From Zunongwangia sp. HGR-M22 (GTDB lineage Bacteria; Bacteroidota; Bacteroidia; Flavobacteriales; Flavobacteriaceae): a stretch of 64,000 nucleotides of DNA. The translations under genes and the position numbers were made by a program. Positions 27,479-37,257 of the stretch are shown piece by piece; position 1 is the stretch's first letter, and every line of letters begins with the position of its first letter. The notes beneath the pieces are model-generated. The model was not told where the DNA came from. It did no database searches and saw only the letters and a program-made list of their open reading frames with translations. The stretch covers positions 550,001 to 614,000 of the forward strand of contig NZ_CP115159.1 in NCBI RefSeq assembly GCF_027594425.1. The letters run 5' to 3'.

Positions 27479-27603
27479 ATTGGCACCGCCAAAGGGTTTA
27501 ATACTCCATGGCTTACCTCGAAATTGAAAATTCGTTTCCGAATAACGACTCATGGGCTATCTCTAAGGTAGTTTACTCAATTCTGTAGTCAAAAAAAATG
27601 TTG

Positions 27604-28458
27604 TTATTTGAAAATTTTGCCTTTCATTTTTTTCCAGCGTAAGTCCCTAATAAATTTTCCTTCTTCTTCGGAAACTAATAATTCTTCCTTTGATCTTTTT
27701 GCTTGAAAATATCCTTTTAAATATGCAGGAAATAAACCGAAGTCTTTTTTCATAAAAGCTAACTTAGCTGAAGCAATTCCGGTAATTAAAAATCCGTAGC
27801 CTAATCGATAAAATGCTTTTCCTTGTTTATATCGGGAAGCTTTGTTATTATAATTGGCTCCTGTTGGTTTAAGATGTTTTACAAATAATTTGTCTGTAGT
27901 TTGGATTTTCCAGCCGTGAAACTGCGCTAAAAGTTCATCTACGGTATCCCATCCCATTGCCGGCTTTATCCCTTTAATAGCCTTAAAACATTCTTTACGA
28001 TAGCATTTTAAAGCACCACGAATATGATCTTTATCGGTTAGATTTTCGATAATCCAATCGCCATTTTTTTCGATGGTACAATGTCCGGCGGCCATTCCGA
28101 TTTTTGGATCTTTTTTGAAAATTTCAACTATAGTTTCTAAGTAATTTTCAGGGAAAATCAAATCAGCATCAAACTTACAGATCAAATCATAATTTTCATC
28201 CAGCTCTGCTAAACCAGCATTAAACGCATTAATCACTTTGCTTCCCGGTTGATGTGCTTCAGACGAAGTGGTGTTTTTTAGCTGAATAAAAGGGTGCTTT
28301 TTGATAAAATCCTGAACAATTTTTGGAGTCGCATCGGTGCTTTGATCGTTTACAACCACGATTTCACTTGGTAGGAAAGTCTGGCTAACCAAAGATTGGA
28401 GGGTTAAACCAATAAAATCTGCTTCATTGTGTGCCGGTATAACGATATAAATTCTCAA
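27604..28458 (-). CDS. Glycosyltransferase family 2 protein
   Basis: The 284-residue protein starts with the GT2 fold (IYIVIPAHNEADFIGLTLQSL, EIVVVNDQSTD) and has the metal-binding DxD in CKFDADLIFPENYLE, near residues 94-98. No membrane helix is clear, apart from a moderately hydrophobic LGYGFLITGIASAKLAF late in the chain. It moves a sugar from a nucleotide donor to an unknown acceptor. It is downstream of a methyltransferase and a KAS III-like gene on the same strand, but 227 bases separate it from them, so co-transcription is not certain. Confidence 0.88.
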   Translation of the reverse strand: MRIYIVIPAHNEADFIGLTLQSLVSQTFLPSEIVVVNDQSTDATPKIVQDFIKKHPFIQLKNTTSSEAHQPGSKVINAFNAGLAELDENYDLICKFDADLIFPENYLETIVEIFKKDPKIGMAAGHCTIEKNGDWIIENLTDKDHIRGALKCYRKECFKAIKGIKPAMGWDTVDELLAQFHGWKIQTTDKLFVKHLKPTGANYNNKASRYKQGKAFYRLGYGFLITGIASAKLAFMKKDFGLFPAYLKGYFQAKRSKEELLVSEEEGKFIRDLRWKKMKGKIFK

Positions 28459-28685
28459 AAGCTAAAGTTTAGCGTAAATTTACGATATTCTATAATTTCA
28501 GGATTAATTTTATAAATCGAAGTTTTTAGATCTGTTTATTCAGTCACTCAGTTGAAGCTAAGAAACAAGCTAGATTTATCGAATTTGAATAATTGCTTTA
28601 TAAAATAGTTTTCGGTTTTGACTAATCTTAGTTTGTTGGCCCGAATATTTTAGCGATGCTTCATAAGCTTGTAGTACTGGAAAAT

Positions 28686-29204
28686 TTATTTTCGTTCAGC
28701 ATAAACCGCATAATAACGCGGCGTAAATCGTCGTAAAATCGGCCGGATTCCAACTTTGTTTACAGGATTGGTCCAATTTGCGCGGGCTTTAATTTCCCAG
28801 CCAGATTTTTCTAAAAGCCAATCGAATTGCCAGTCTTCAAATTCGTGATAGTGTCGATCACGCATATCGGTTTTGCTACGATACGCTTCAGCAAACCATA
28901 ATTTTAATGGTACGGTAGCAACTAATTTATCTGCCTTTATATTTTTTAGAATAGTGTATGGGTTCAATAAATGTTCGAAAATTTCAAAAGCCGTAACGAC
29001 TTTAAAATCTTGTTTTACAATATCAAATTTCTCATCTAAATCTTCACCAGTTGTATTGGTAACCTTGTATCCTTCTTTCCGCATAATTTCAGAAAAAGGG
29101 TTTTGAATCCCAAGATCTAAAACCTGTGATGGAGCTTTAACATGTTTGCTTAGAAATTCGAGTGTTTTTTGGAATCGTTTACCCGGGTAGGTATCTTCGT
29201 ACAT
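28686..29204 (-). CDS. Class I SAM-dependent methyltransferase-like protein
   Basis: The 172-residue protein has the start of a class I methyltransferase fold: VLDLGIQNPFSEIMRKEGYKV as motif I, VVTAFEIFEHLLNPYTILKNI in the middle and a hydrophobic KLVATVPL strand. It ends with YYAVYAERK. Motif I (DLGIQN) is less glycine-rich than usual, so SAM binding should not be taken for granted. The start lies one base after the stop of the KAS III-like gene. The acceptor is unknown; a lipid or glycolipid role is only inferred from the neighbours. Confidence 0.78.
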   Translation of the reverse strand: MYEDTYPGKRFQKTLEFLSKHVKAPSQVLDLGIQNPFSEIMRKEGYKVTNTTGEDLDEKFDIVKQDFKVVTAFEIFEHLLNPYTILKNIKADKLVATVPLKLWFAEAYRSKTDMRDRHYHEFEDWQFDWLLEKSGWEIKARANWTNPVNKVGIRPILRRFTPRYYAVYAERK

Positions 29205-29205
29205 T

Positions 29206-30264
29206 TTAATATTCGTATACTATTGCATTTATATTCATACCGGCACCAACACTGGCCAGTAAAATAATATCACCTTTTTGCAATTCCTGATTATCGATTT
29301 GTTTGTTAATCACCAGATCTAATAGAGTAGGGACCGTTGCTACACTGCTATTTCCTAATTCTTTAATAGACATAGGCATGACGCCTTCAGGAGTCTTTTT
29401 GTCAAATAATTTATAGAAACGTTTGATAATAGCTTCATCCATTTTTTCATTTGCCTGATGGATAAATACTTTTTTAAGATCGTCTATTCCTTTTCCGCTT
29501 TGCTCCAGGCAAGACTTCATGGCATTGGGAACATTGATTAACGCAAATTCGTAAATTTTACGACCATTCATTTTAATAAAACGCGTATCAGATTGAGATT
29601 CCTGATTATTAGATTTTCCAAAATAAATATATTCAGATTCACTTAAAGAATGCGTAGCTGTTTCGTGCGCCAAAATACCGCCGGTTTCTTCGCTTGCTTC
29701 TAAGATAGCGGCACCAGCGCCATCAGAAAATATCATGCTGTCCCTATCGTGCTTATCTACCACTCTAGAGAGTGATTCGGCCCCTATAACGAGGCATTTT
29801 TTGGCCATGCCGCACTTAATAAAAGCCTGTGCTTGTATCATTCCTTCAATCCAGCCAGGACATCCAAAAAGAACGTCGTAACATACACATTTAGGATTCT
29901 TAATGCGCAACTTAGCTTTTACACGCGTGGCCATACTCGGCACCGTATCGCTTTGTATAGATCCTTTTTTAACGTCACCATAATTGGTGGCGACAATAAT
30001 GTAATCTAGGGTTTCAATATTTACGTTAGCAGATGCTATCGCTTTTTGTGCTGCCATAAAAGCAATATCGGAAGTGTTAAGAGAGTCATCGATATAGCGC
30101 CGCTCCTCAATCCCGGTAATTGCTTTAAATTTTTTTATGGTCTCCTCATTGGAATTAGGGAAGTCGCTACCGTCCAGATTTTTGAATTGGTGTAAATGAA
30201 AATCGGCATTCTTCGTAATAACATTAGGGATATAGCTTCCCGTTCCTGTGATCTTAATATTCAT
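29206..30264 (-). CDS. 3-oxoacyl-ACP synthase III-like (FabH-like) protein
   Basis: The 352-residue protein is a thiolase-fold condensing enzyme with the KAS III triad: Cys135 in VLFGCPGWIEG, His in VFIHQANEKMD and Asn in ELGNSSVATVP. FabH starts fatty acid synthesis, but this protein differs from housekeeping FabH in having a large insertion early in the chain and in its company of a methyltransferase (one-base gap) and a glycosyltransferase. It may start or extend a special acyl chain. It could also be a second FabH. The gcvP terminator isolates it from upstream transcription. Confidence 0.85.
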   Translation of the reverse strand: MNIKITGTGSYIPNVITKNADFHLHQFKNLDGSDFPNSNEETIKKFKAITGIEERRYIDDSLNTSDIAFMAAQKAIASANVNIETLDYIIVATNYGDVKKGSIQSDTVPSMATRVKAKLRIKNPKCVCYDVLFGCPGWIEGMIQAQAFIKCGMAKKCLVIGAESLSRVVDKHDRDSMIFSDGAGAAILEASEETGGILAHETATHSLSESEYIYFGKSNNQESQSDTRFIKMNGRKIYEFALINVPNAMKSCLEQSGKGIDDLKKVFIHQANEKMDEAIIKRFYKLFDKKTPEGVMPMSIKELGNSSVATVPTLLDLVINKQIDNQELQKGDIILLASVGAGMNINAIVYEY

Positions 30265-30341
30265 CGCGCGTTTTGAATTATTAAGGGAAGATAATAATTA
30301 AATGTGATTTTGCTAATAAAGTGTTAATTGTTTTTAGTTAT

Positions 30342-30373
30342 AAAAAAAGGCTATCAAATTGATAGCCTTTTTT
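30342..30373 (-). terminator. Terminator of gcvP
   Basis: AAAAAAAGGCTATC and GATAGCCTTTTTT form a long stem around a five-base AAATT loop, with T residues on the minus strand, 18 bases after the gcvP stop. Confidence 0.85.
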
Positions 30374-30390
30374 ATGATATATCTTAAAAG

Positions 30391-33240
30391 TTATGCTTCT
30401 ATATATTCTTCAATAGGAGGGCAGGTACACATTAAATTTCTGTCTCCAAAAGCTTCATCTACTCTTCTAACAGTAGGCCAAAACTTATTATCTGCAATAT
30501 AATCTAATGGAAAAGCTGCTTTTTCACGGCTATAAGGTAAATTCCACTCGCTTGCGGTTAACATTTTAATCGTGTGTGGCGCATTTTTTAATACGTTGTT
30601 TGGCTCATCTGCACTAGATTCTTCAATTTCTTTTTTAATAGAAATCAAAGCATCACAAAAACGATCTAATTCAGCTTTGCTTTCACTTTCTGTAGGTTCA
30701 ATCATTACAGTTCCAGCAACTGGGAAAGATACCGTTGGTGCGTGGAATCCATAATCGATAAGTCTCTTAGCGATATCAGTCACTTCAATACCGTTTTCTT
30801 TAAACGGGCGGCAATCCAAAATCATTTCGTGAGCTGCACGTCCGCGTTCGCCAGAGTATAAGGTTTTATAATGATCTGAAAGACGTTCTTTAATATAATT
30901 TGCGTTTAAGATCGCATGTTCGGTAGCTTTTTGAAGTCCGCCGCTTCCCAACATTTTGATATATGCATAAGAAATTAAACATACTAAAGAAGATCCCCAA
31001 GGAGCTGAAGAAATTGGGCCAATAGCTTGTTCTCCTCCAGTTTTAATTACTGGGTTTCCTGGTAAAAACGGTACTAGTTGCTTTGCAACACAAATAGGAC
31101 CAACACCTGGGCCACCACCACCATGTGGAATCGCAAAGGTTTTATGAAGGTTTAAGTGACAAACATCTGCACCGATATTTCCCGGATTGGTTAAACCAAC
31201 CTGAGCATTCATATTGGCACCGTCCATATAAACCTGCCCTCCATTATCGTGGATAATCTGAGTAATTTCTTTAATAGCCGATTCGAATACACCGTGAGTC
31301 GATGGATAAGTCACCATTAAAGCTGCAAGATTGTCTTTATGCTCAATAGCTTTTTCTCTTAAATCATCAATATCGATATTTCCATTTTCGGTAGCTTTGG
31401 TTACCACTACTTTCATTCCCGCCATTACTGCAGATGCCGGGTTGGTTCCGTGTGCAGAAGAAGGAATTAAACAAACATCACGATGTCCCTGGCCTTGAGC
31501 TTCATGATAAGCTCTAATCACCATTAATCCTGCATATTCTCCCTGCGCACCAGAATTTGGTTGTAAAGAAGTAGCAGAAAAACCAGTAATCTCGGTTAAC
31601 TGATCTTCCAATTCTTTAAGAATAATTTGATAACCTTCAGCTTGTTCTATCGGAGCAAAAGGGTGAATATTTCCCCATTGCGGATTACTAAGCGGAAGCA
31701 TTTCTGAAGCTGCATTCAACTTCATCGTACAAGATCCTAAAGAAATCATGGAGTGATTTAACGAAAGATCTTTACGTTCTAATTTTTTGATATAACGCAT
31801 CAATTCAGTTTCTGAATGGTATGCGTTAAAAACTTCGTGAGTTAAGAAATCTGTTTTTCTAGAAACCGATTCAGGAATTGCGGTAATTTCTTTTAACTCT
31901 GAAAGCTCTTCAGTTTTTTTACTAGCTACTTCAGCAAAAATAGATACTATTGCATTTACATCTTCTGTAGTAGTAGTTTCATTTAATGAAATCACTACAG
32001 TTTCAGCATTAGGATAATAGAAGTTATATTCTTTAGCTTCCGCAGCAGCTTTTATTTTTTCAGCATCTGCCTTTATCTGAAGTGTATCAAAATATGCTGA
32101 ATTTACCTGCTCGTAACCTAATTTTTCTAATTCAGAAGCAAGGTTTGTGGTAGAATAATGAACGGTGTCAGCAATATATTGTAATCCTTTTGGCCCGTGA
32201 TACACCGCGTACATTCCTGCCATTACTGCAAGTAAAACTTGTGCAGTACAAATGTTAGACGTTGCACGATCACGTTTTATATGTTGCTCTCTGGTTTGCA
32301 ACGCCATTCTTAGCGCATGATTACCATCGGTATCTTTAGTTACACCAATAATACGCCCGGGAAGGTTTCTTTTATAAGCCTCCTTAGTTGCAAAATAAGC
32401 AGCGTGAGGCCCACCATAACCTAATGGAATCCCAAAACGTTGCGTAGTTCCTACAACCACATCTACACCTAATTCACCAGGAGCCTGTAATTTTACTAAG
32501 CTTAAAATATCGGCAGCGACAGCTACTTTTATTCCGTTTTCGTTACAGTTATTTACAAAATCTGCATAGTCGAAAATTTGACCGTGCTTTCCAGGATATT
32601 GAATTAAAGCACCAAAAAAATCAGAGGAATAATCGAATTCGGCATGATCGCCAAGTACTATTTCAATACCTAAAAATTCTGCGCGGGTTTTAATTAATGA
32701 GATGGTTTGTGGTAAAACCTGTTCAGAAATAAAGAACTTATTTACGTTATCCTTTTTTTGCTTACGATCTCTAACCGCAAATAGTAAAGCCATAGCTTCT
32801 GCCGCTGCAGTAGATTCGTCTAAAAGGGAGGCATTGGCGATTTCCATTCCGGTAAGATCGCTTACCATTGTTTGAAAATTTAGCAAGGCTTCCAATCGTC
32901 CTTGAGCAATCTCAGCTTGATAAGGCGTATAAGCCGTATACCAGCCCGGATTTTCTAAAACATTACGTTGTATTACCGCAGGCATAATTCCCTGGTGGTA
33001 ACCTAGACCAATGTAAGATTTGAAAACCTTATTTTTAGCAGCTAACTTTCCAATATGCTCGGCGTATTGATTCTCGCTAAGCGCTTTTGGTAAATTTAGG
33101 GGCTGTTTTAAACGAATATCATCTGGGATTGTTTCGTAGATAAGTTGCTCCAAGCTATCAACGCCGATAGTCTGTAGCATCTCTTTAAGATTTTCTTCTT
33201 TAGGACCAATGTGTCGAAGGGCAAAAGAATCTGTTCTCAT
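30391..33240 (-). CDS. gcvP: Glycine dehydrogenase (decarboxylating), P-protein
   Basis: The 949-residue single-chain P-protein has both aminotransferase-like halves; the pyridoxal phosphate lysine is in [15 protein letters not shown] in the second half, and [17 protein letters not shown] and [13 protein letters not shown] are also typical. It decarboxylates glycine and passes the aminomethyl group to the lipoyl H-protein. The T and H genes are not in the window. I start at the ATG at 33240, where the protein reads [13 protein letters not shown]; a TTG just before it is less likely. Two perfect palindromes lie 28-64 bases upstream and may be operator sites. Confidence 0.96.
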   Translation of the reverse strand: MRTDSFALRHIGPKEENLKEMLQTIGVDSLEQLIYETIPDDIRLKQPLNLPKALSENQYAEHIGKLAAKNKVFKSYIGLGYHQGIMPAVIQRNVLENPGWYTAYTPYQAEIAQGRLEALLNFQTMVSDLTGMEIANASLLDESTAAAEAMALLFAVRDRKQKKDNVNKFFISEQVLPQTISLIKTRAEFLGIEIVLGDHAEFDYSSDFFGALIQYPGKHGQIFDYADFVNNCNENGIKVAVAADILSLVKLQAPGELGVDVVVGTTQRFGIPLGYGGPHAAYFATKEAYKRNLPGRIIGVTKDTDGNHALRMALQTREQHIKRDRATSNICTAQVLLAVMAGMYAVYHGPKGLQYIADTVHYSTTNLASELEKLGYEQVNSAYFDTLQIKADAEKIKAAAEAKEYNFYYPNAETVVISLNETTTTEDVNAIVSIFAEVASKKTEELSELKEITAIPESVSRKTDFLTHEVFNAYHSETELMRYIKKLERKDLSLNHSMISLGSCTMKLNAASEMLPLSNPQWGNIHPFAPIEQAEGYQIILKELEDQLTEITGFSATSLQPNSGAQGEYAGLMVIRAYHEAQGQGHRDVCLIPSSAHGTNPASAVMAGMKVVVTKATENGNIDIDDLREKAIEHKDNLAALMVTYPSTHGVFESAIKEITQIIHDNGGQVYMDGANMNAQVGLTNPGNIGADVCHLNLHKTFAIPHGGGGPGVGPICVAKQLVPFLPGNPVIKTGGEQAIGPISSAPWGSSLVCLISYAYIKMLGSGGLQKATEHAILNANYIKERLSDHYKTLYSGERGRAAHEMILDCRPFKENGIEVTDIAKRLIDYGFHAPTVSFPVAGTVMIEPTESESKAELDRFCDALISIKKEIEESSADEPNNVLKNAPHTIKMLTASEWNLPYSREKAAFPLDYIADNKFWPTVRRVDEAFGDRNLMCTCPPIEEYIEA

Positions 33241-33268
33241 CAATATTGTAGTTGTGTTTTGATGGCGC

Positions 33269-33304
33269 GAAATTACGTAATTTCATCGTAAATCTTTAAA
33301 GATT
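33269..33304 (-). promoter_or_regulatory. Two palindromes upstream of gcvP, candidate operators
   Basis: GAAATTACGTAATTTC (33269-33284) is a perfect 16-base palindrome and AATCTTTAAAGATT (33291-33304) a perfect 14-base one. A further TTTAAAGATT half-site follows shortly after. They lie 29 and 51 bases from the gcvP start, where a regulator could block or help RNA polymerase. The binding protein is unknown. Confidence 0.35.
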
Positions 33305-33417
33305 AGACGACACAGTTTTAAAGATTTTTTAACGTCTGGTGAAGAATTATAGCTTAAAATTTTAAGGTTCGATTTCCATAAGTAAATTTAGAAATTAGAA
33401 TTGCCTATTTTAGCCTA

Positions 33418-34242
33418 GTGAAGTCGCTAAAATACCTTTTTAATTTTTATTTAAATTCCAGTATCCATACCGGGATTGCCGTGGTTTGTTTTACCCTAGT
33501 TACTTTTTTAGAGTTTGGGATTGAGGTTGATCAAAACCTGCTTTGGTTTATTTTCTTCGGAACGGTTACCAGTTATAATTTTGTAAAATACGCCAGTGTT
33601 GCCGGTTTGCATCATTCCAGTCTTGCTGAGAATTTAAAGATTATACAGGTGTTCTCGTTTTTCTGTTTTATAGCTTTATTGTGGTTTACACTGAAACAAG
33701 ATTACAAAACGCTTTTTGTTTCGACTATATTGGGAATGCTAACCTTGCTTTACGCAACGCCTGTCTTAAAAGGGCATCAAAATTTAAGGAATATCGCCGG
33801 TATCAAAGTTTTCGTAATAGCTATTACAGCTACCGGAACCGGAGTTTTATTACCCTTATTACATCATTATGAGATTTCGCTTCAGGATAAAATTATAGCT
33901 ATAATTCAACGAATATTAATACATGTGGTATTGATGCTTCCTTTTGAAATTAGAGATTTAAGATATGATCATGCTTCACTAAAAACCATTCCGCAGCTAT
34001 TGGGAGTAAAGAACACTAAAATTTTTGGAGGTGTTTTGCTTTTTTTAGCGGTAGGTTTAGAACTATTCAAAACTAGCGCTGTGGAATATAGCTTGCTGGG
34101 ATTGGCAATATTTGTAGTTCTGGTTGTCATAATGTTGTTGGCCTCAAGAACAAAACAAAACAAATTTTATTCTTCTTTTTGGGTAGAAGCTGCACCAATA
34201 TTCTGGGTGCTAATTTTGGTTATTCTAGGTGAGATTTCCTAA
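33418..34242 (+). CDS. UbiA prenyltransferase-like integral membrane protein
   Basis: The 274-residue protein has eight to nine hydrophobic segments spread over its length, the number expected for the UbiA superfamily. The second Asp-rich motif of that family is recognisable in EIRDLRYDHASLKTIPQLLG (a DxxxD followed by a TIPxxLG stretch). The first motif, NxxxDxxxD, is not visible at its expected place (TSYNFVKYASVAGLHH). It may therefore be a divergent or inactive relative. The start is GTG at 33418; no ATG lies nearby. The 3' end overlaps the convergent anti-sigma gene by 23 bases. Confidence 0.6.
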   Translation: MKSLKYLFNFYLNSSIHTGIAVVCFTLVTFLEFGIEVDQNLLWFIFFGTVTSYNFVKYASVAGLHHSSLAENLKIIQVFSFFCFIALLWFTLKQDYKTLFVSTILGMLTLLYATPVLKGHQNLRNIAGIKVFVIAITATGTGVLLPLLHHYEISLQDKIIAIIQRILIHVVLMLPFEIRDLRYDHASLKTIPQLLGVKNTKIFGGVLLFLAVGLELFKTSAVEYSLLGLAIFVVLVVIMLLASRTKQNKFYSSFWVEAAPIFWVLILVILGEIS

Positions 34243-34483
34243 GCTCTTCTTGGATAGCTTTACGCCAGCATTCTTTCTCATCTGGCGAGCAGCACTCTAA
34301 TTTTGCTTTCTCAATAAGTTTAGTTAAACGTGTGTTACGCTCGCTGTATTCTCTACAACGAGGACATTCTGCTAAATGCTCTAAAAGCTGCATTTTTTCC
34401 ATCAAGTCAGCTTCTTTATACTGACCTTTATCACAGCAGCATTCCGCCTTATCGCAATCAATATATTTCTTTTCTTCCTGCAT
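34220..34483 (-). CDS. Zinc anti-sigma factor-like protein
   Basis: The frame is open further upstream into the sigma gene, but an ATG at 34483, two bases after the sigma stop, gives a natural 87-residue protein. It contains the Hx3Cx2C zinc motif HLAECPRC of ZAS-type anti-sigma factors. Extra cysteines (DCDKAECCCDKGQY before it and ECCSPDEKECW after it) make it very cysteine-rich for its size. It should hold the neighbouring ECF sigma factor inactive until a redox or metal signal. No membrane helix is present, so it is cytoplasmic. Confidence 0.8.
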   Translation of the reverse strand: MQEEKKYIDCDKAECCCDKGQYKEADLMEKMQLLEHLAECPRCREYSERNTRLTKLIEKAKLECCSPDEKECWRKAIQEELRKSHLE

Positions 34484-34485
34484 AG

Positions 34486-35037
34486 TTAAAACCAGTTTTT
34501 TTCCAGACAAGCTGCTAAAGCTGTTCTGGCTCTGTGGATTATTACCCAAAGATTAGACGGAGTGATATCGAATTCTTTACAAATAACATCGGTATCTATA
34601 CCATCGATAGTTTTCATTTTAAAAATGGTCGCATGCTTAGTATTTATTTTTTCTAAACAGTCCAGAATTGCCATACCCAGCTCTGTGTTTTCCATTTCGT
34701 CCTCGGCAGTTTTATCAAATTGATCGGCAACCTGCTCTTCCAGCCAGTCACCATCGTTTTCACCGTCACGATAATTAATATGAACTTCGGCCTGTCCCTT
34801 CTTAGAATTACTCCTGCGGTAATGATCGATAATTTTTCGTTTAAGGATAGAGATTAACCAGGTTCGTTCACTGGCTTCACCCTTAAAATTTTCCATCGAT
34901 TTGAGACCGGCAAGAAAAGTTTCAGAAATAAGATCGTTAGCAACCTCACGATCGTTTACTCTTACAATTGTATAATTGAAGAGATAATCTGAGTATTTAT
35001 CTACCCATTTAGTTGGATCTATGCTATGCGTTGACAT
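34486..35037 (-). CDS. ECF-type RNA polymerase sigma factor
   Basis: The 183-residue protein has region 2 (KYSDYLFNYTIVRVNDREVANDLISETFLAG, with ERTWLISILKRKIIDHYRR, near residues 14-78) and region 4 with a helix-turn-helix (IDTDVICKEFDITPSNLWVIIHRARTAL, about 147-174). An acidic linker lies between them. The anti-sigma gene follows after two bases, so the pair is co-expressed. It directs transcription of an unknown regulon, likely in response to oxidative or metal stress given the anti-sigma cysteines. Confidence 0.92.
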   Translation of the reverse strand: MSTHSIDPTKWVDKYSDYLFNYTIVRVNDREVANDLISETFLAGLKSMENFKGEASERTWLISILKRKIIDHYRRSNSKKGQAEVHINYRDGENDGDWLEEQVADQFDKTAEDEMENTELGMAILDCLEKINTKHATIFKMKTIDGIDTDVICKEFDITPSNLWVIIHRARTALAACLEKNWF

Positions 35038-35132
35038 TTTTTTGTCGTGAGATTATCAGGTAAAAGTAAGAAAACTTATTTATACCAAAGAATGGTTTGT
35101 ATGCTTTGAATTTTTTTTCGATTTGAAGTAGT

Positions 35133-35207
35133 CGTCACCCTGAACATGATTCAGAATCCCATTACGTTTTCAACTGGATGAGATTCGGGATCAAGTCCGG
35201 AATGACG
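35133..35207 (+). repeat. REP-like palindromic element, copy A
   Basis: The 75-base element starts CGTCACCCTGAAC and ends GTCCGGAATGACG, with CGTCA/TGACG as terminal inverted repeats and two internal imperfect palindromes (CTGAA/TTCAG and ATTCGGG/TCCGGAAT). The reverse complement of the sequence at 38191-38267 matches it along nearly its whole length. It lies between the sigma factor start and the M3 peptidase stop. Confidence 0.7.
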
Positions 35208-35220
35208 ATTTTTTCAGCTT

Positions 35221-37257
35221 CTACTTTTCAATTAATCCTGCTCTTTTAAGTAAAGCATCGGGCTTTGGTTCTTCTCCACGGAAGCGTTTATAAAGCGTCA
35301 TAGGATGCTCGGTACCGCCCATAGAAAGAATATTGTTTTTGAATTTATCGGCAACTTCTTTATTAAAAATTCCTTGTTCTTTAAAAAATTCAAACGCGTC
35401 AGCATCTAAAACTTCGGCCCATTTATAAGAATAATATCCTGCTGAATAACCTCCCTGAAAAATATGAGAAAATGCGGTGCTCATACAATTTTCCGGAACA
35501 TCTGGATATAATTTTGTTGGTTCAAAAGCTTGTTTCTCGTGTGCTTTTACATCATTAACCTCCGTTGGGTTTATCGCATGCCAGCTTAAATCTAACATTC
35601 CGAAACTTAATTGGCGAACGGTTTGCATTCCTTCCTGGAAGCTAGACGAATCTTTTATTTTTTCAACCAATTCCATCGGAATTGACTCACCGGTTTTATA
35701 ATGTTTCGCAAAAAGCTGTAATGCTTCTTTTTCGTAACACCAATTTTCTAAAACTTGGCTAGGTAATTCCACAAAATCCCAATATACATTCGGGCCTGAT
35801 AAACTTGGATACACGGTATTGGCTAACATGCCGTGCAGTGCATGTCCAAATTCGTGGAAAAGCGTGGTCACTTCATTAAAAGTTAATAAGGAAGGTTCCG
35901 ATTTTGTTGGTTTCGTGAAATTACAAACGATCGAAACATGTGGCCGCTCTTCTTTTTCGTTTTTTACATACTGCGATTTATACTCTGTCATCCAGGCGCC
36001 ACCACGTTTTCCCGGTCTTGGATGAAAATCGGCATAAAATAAGGCTACATCTTTGCCATCTTCATCGGTAACATTATAGGTCTTTACATCGGGATGATAT
36101 TTTTCAACCTCATTGGTTTCGTTGAATTGAAGTCCGTATAACTTGCCGGCAACGGTGAAAACTCCGTCGATTACATTTTCTAATTTGAAATATGGTTTTA
36201 GCTTTTCATCATCTAAATTGAATAATTTTTGCTTCAATTTTTCACTGTAGTAAGCTGAATCCCATTTTTCCAATCGGTCGATATTATCTAATTCTTTCGC
36301 GAATTCTTCAAGCGCTGCAAATTCTTTTTCCGCAGCAGGTTTAGCCTTTTCAAGAAGTTCATTTAAAAAACGATCCACTTTTTCCGGAGTTTCTGCCATT
36401 CGCTCTTGCAATACAAAATGTGCATGTGTTTCGAAACCTAAAAGTTGTGCTCGCTGATACCTGAGTTTGGCGATTTTAAGCACATTTTCTTGGTTGTCTA
36501 GTTCATCTCCATGAAATCCTTTTGCACCAAAAGCTAATGCCATTTTTTTACGAAGTTCACGGTTTTTCGCATACTTCATAAACGGGATATAACTTGGATA
36601 ATCTAACGTGAAGATCCAGCCCTCTTTTTCGCGAGATTCAGCAACACCTTTAGCTTCTTCTTTAAAACTTTCCGGTAAACCTTCAAGATCGTCCTTGTTG
36701 GTAATTTGTAGCTCAAATTTATTAGTTTCAGCTAATACATTTTCACCAAAATGTAAACTTAACGCAGCAAGTTGCTTGTCGATTTCTCGTAATTCCTCTT
36801 GTTTTTCTTTCGGAAGATTGGCACCGTTTCTAGAAAACGACTTGTATTTTTTATCTAAAAGCGTTTTTTGTTCGGTTGTAAGATCTAACTGATCTTTTTG
36901 ATCGTAAACCGATTTTACACGTTTAAATAAATCTTCATTTAAAATTATATCGTTACTAAATTCAGATAATAATGGAGAAACTTCCTGAGCAATTTTCTGA
37001 ATTTCTGCGTTGGTTTCTGCGGAATTAAGGTTGAAGAAAATACTGGTTACACGATCTAATTTTTCACCGGCAAATTCTAATTCCTCTATAGTATTCTGAA
37101 AAGTTGGTTCAGTTTCAGCTGAAGCAATTGCTTCAATTTCAGCTTTTGCTAGTTGTATAGCTTCGGTAATTGCAGGTTTAAAATGTTCGGTTTCAATTTT
37201 AGAAAACGGAGCATAATTAAAATCTTGCAATAATGGATTATCTGTACTCATATACAT
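35221..37257 (-). CDS. M3 family metallopeptidase (peptidyl-dipeptidase Dcp / oligopeptidase A type)
   Basis: The 678-residue protein has the usual length and the zinc motif LFHEFGHALHGM near residues 463-474, with the third ligand Glu about 26 residues on in the NVYWDFVELPSQ stretch. The helical N-terminal half and the ending FRGEEPKPDALLKRAGLIEK are typical. There is no signal peptide, so it acts in the cytoplasm on short peptides. M3 is an alternative start (MSTDNPLL). It is flanked on one side by a REP-like element and on the other by a gene-free region. Confidence 0.93.
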   Translation of the reverse strand: MYMSTDNPLLQDFNYAPFSKIETEHFKPAITEAIQLAKAEIEAIASAETEPTFQNTIEELEFAGEKLDRVTSIFFNLNSAETNAEIQKIAQEVSPLLSEFSNDIILNEDLFKRVKSVYDQKDQLDLTTEQKTLLDKKYKSFSRNGANLPKEKQEELREIDKQLAALSLHFGENVLAETNKFELQITNKDDLEGLPESFKEEAKGVAESREKEGWIFTLDYPSYIPFMKYAKNRELRKKMALAFGAKGFHGDELDNQENVLKIAKLRYQRAQLLGFETHAHFVLQERMAETPEKVDRFLNELLEKAKPAAEKEFAALEEFAKELDNIDRLEKWDSAYYSEKLKQKLFNLDDEKLKPYFKLENVIDGVFTVAGKLYGLQFNETNEVEKYHPDVKTYNVTDEDGKDVALFYADFHPRPGKRGGAWMTEYKSQYVKNEKEERPHVSIVCNFTKPTKSEPSLLTFNEVTTLFHEFGHALHGMLANTVYPSLSGPNVYWDFVELPSQVLENWCYEKEALQLFAKHYKTGESIPMELVEKIKDSSSFQEGMQTVRQLSFGMLDLSWHAINPTEVNDVKAHEKQAFEPTKLYPDVPENCMSTAFSHIFQGGYSAGYYSYKWAEVLDADAFEFFKEQGIFNKEVADKFKNNILSMGGTEHPMTLYKRFRGEEPKPDALLKRAGLIEK

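Noticed and set aside
33244-33417. Glycine riboswitch upstream of gcvP
   Set aside because: I found only simple palindromes and no conserved glycine riboswitch core.
34484-34549. Longer start for the anti-sigma protein, inside the sigma gene
   Set aside because: The extra 22 residues come from the sigma gene's own coding sequence. The ATG two bases after the sigma stop is the natural start.
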